Source: Rhizophagus irregularis | Taxonomy: Eukaryota > Glomeromycota > Glomeromycetes > Glomerales > Glomeraceae | Direction of reading: 5' to 3' | Assembly: GCF_026210795.1 (NCBI RefSeq) | Contig: NC_089449.1 | Coordinates: 1-64,000, forward strand | Length of the DNA stretch: 64,000 nucleotides | Part shown: positions 63,321-64,000 of the stretch, piece after piece | How the letters are laid out: each line of letters begins with the position of its first letter | How positions within the stretch are numbered: the stretch's first letter is position 1 | Notes under the pieces: generated by a model | Seen by the model: the letters and a program-made list of their open reading frames with translations, nothing else | What the model was told of the DNA's origin: nothing | Databases searched by the model: none | Position numbers and translations under genes: made by a program

Positions 63321-63938
63321 AGCATGGCGGACATGCTTATATCACCTTGCCGATCATTTGCCGATCACATAATTCCAATTTTAAAATTTATTGCAAAAGC
63401 TACAAATATTTTCAAAATAATGTGGCAAAAAATTATGGAAATATAAGCTAAGCATTGAATTATTATATAATTTTAATTATATAATTATTGGCATAATTTT
63501 TTAATATTTTTATAACACATTATTTATATGTGATCATTCATAATTTTTGCCGATCATCAGACAAAATTTGATGTGCGGAGATGAATATGCATGGGCGAAA
63601 TTCAAAACTTTGCACAAATATTCTTTATATTATGTAGAATCTATAAAAAAATAATGCAGTGATCTGATTCATAATGCAGGTGTTTTATTAGTAACATATT
63701 TAGTGAATAATTTCGTAAAATGAATGAATATATACCAAATAATAATAAAAGCTAAAAAGTTTCTAATGAAATTTAATATACAATAAATTAGAACTAAATT
63801 TAAGTTATTTGTGAAATTTGAGCATATATTATTATGTAAATTTTTTTAGCAACGGTATTATATTATGTGATAATTGAATAAATGATCAGCAAATGATCGA
63901 CAAATGATCAGTGATAAAATAGGGATGTCCGCTATGCT
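63321..63938. mobile_element. 618-bp MULE-type MITE with 9-bp target duplication
   Basis: Perfect flanking AGTTGGTAT (63312-63320 and 63939-63947). The inverted ends are AGCATGGCGGACATG on the left and AGCATAGCGGACATC (complement) on the right, followed by subterminal TTGCCGATCATTTGC-type repeats in both arms. The interior is AT-rich, without a gene. A 9-bp duplication is typical of Mutator-like elements, and a broken MULE lies 5 kb away. Confidence 0.85.
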
Positions 63939-64000
63939 AGTTGGTATACGTTAGTCAACTAATTGTATTTATGGACTACCATGCTATAAATAGGTTCTTA
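63939..64000. other. Right edge of window
   Basis: Target duplication of the MITE and the continuation of the interrupted host sequence (TAGTCAACTAATTG). Nothing further is seen before the window ends. Confidence 0.5.

Overview
The window is one chromosome end of a very AT-rich eukaryote. It opens with about 1 kb of CCCTAA telomere repeat. GT-AG introns of about 50-105 nt, T-rich spacers and several protein families that I associate with Rhizophagus (arbuscular mycorrhizal fungi, Glomeromycotina) point to a Rhizophagus-type fungus. That assignment is inference from pattern recognition; no search was run.

Layout. 1-2.1 kb: telomere and subtelomere. 2.1-14.5 kb: AT-rich, gene-poor DNA with decayed repeats, two non-autonomous transposons with 8-bp target duplications, and a long series of short exon-like units. 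14,490-52,179: one 37.7-kb mobile element, richer in GC and densely coding. It has 2.02-kb terminal inverted repeats (TIRs), a 50-nt perfect palindrome at its left tip, and a 5-bp ATATC target duplication. 52.2-64 kb: AT-rich repeats again, including a broken MULE transposase, a TIR element carrying tandem exon-like arrays, a SINE-like stretch and a MULE-type MITE with a 9-bp target duplication.

The 37.7-kb element is the main discovery. It encodes a family B DNA polymerase, a primase/SF3 helicase, an A32/FtsK-HerA-type packaging ATPase and an rve integrase, which is the core set of Polinton/Maverick-like elements and large DNA viruses. Three things are unusual. (1) The polymerase looks like the Pol delta/large-virus type, not the protein-primed type of Polintons. 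(2) No jelly-roll capsid gene was recognised; instead there is a retroelement-type cassette of Gag-like protein, CCHC zinc knuckle and retropepsin-like protease, in three successive -1 frames with no reverse transcriptase. (3) The TIRs run into the coding sequence of both replication genes, so polymerase and primase share the same promoter and first ~15 codons.

The rest of the element is cargo: a tyrosine-recombinase-like gene, F-box and F-box/LRR genes, a Crinkler-type N-terminal domain, a SAM-domain gene, small zinc-binding proteins, coiled-coil proteins, an HTH protein, a coiled-coil membrane protein, and two multi-part genes of lineage-specific families. Many intergenic spaces repeat a T-tract followed by a CG(C/A)AT-like core and a TATA-like stretch, suggesting an element-specific promoter.

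Several genes are interrupted by single in-frame stops or one-base shifts (primase, recombinase, F-box/LRR, SAM gene, integrase N-terminus, Gag cassette). These may reflect decay, programmed recoding, or assembly errors at homopolymers. The near-identical TIRs suggest a recent insertion or ongoing homogenisation.
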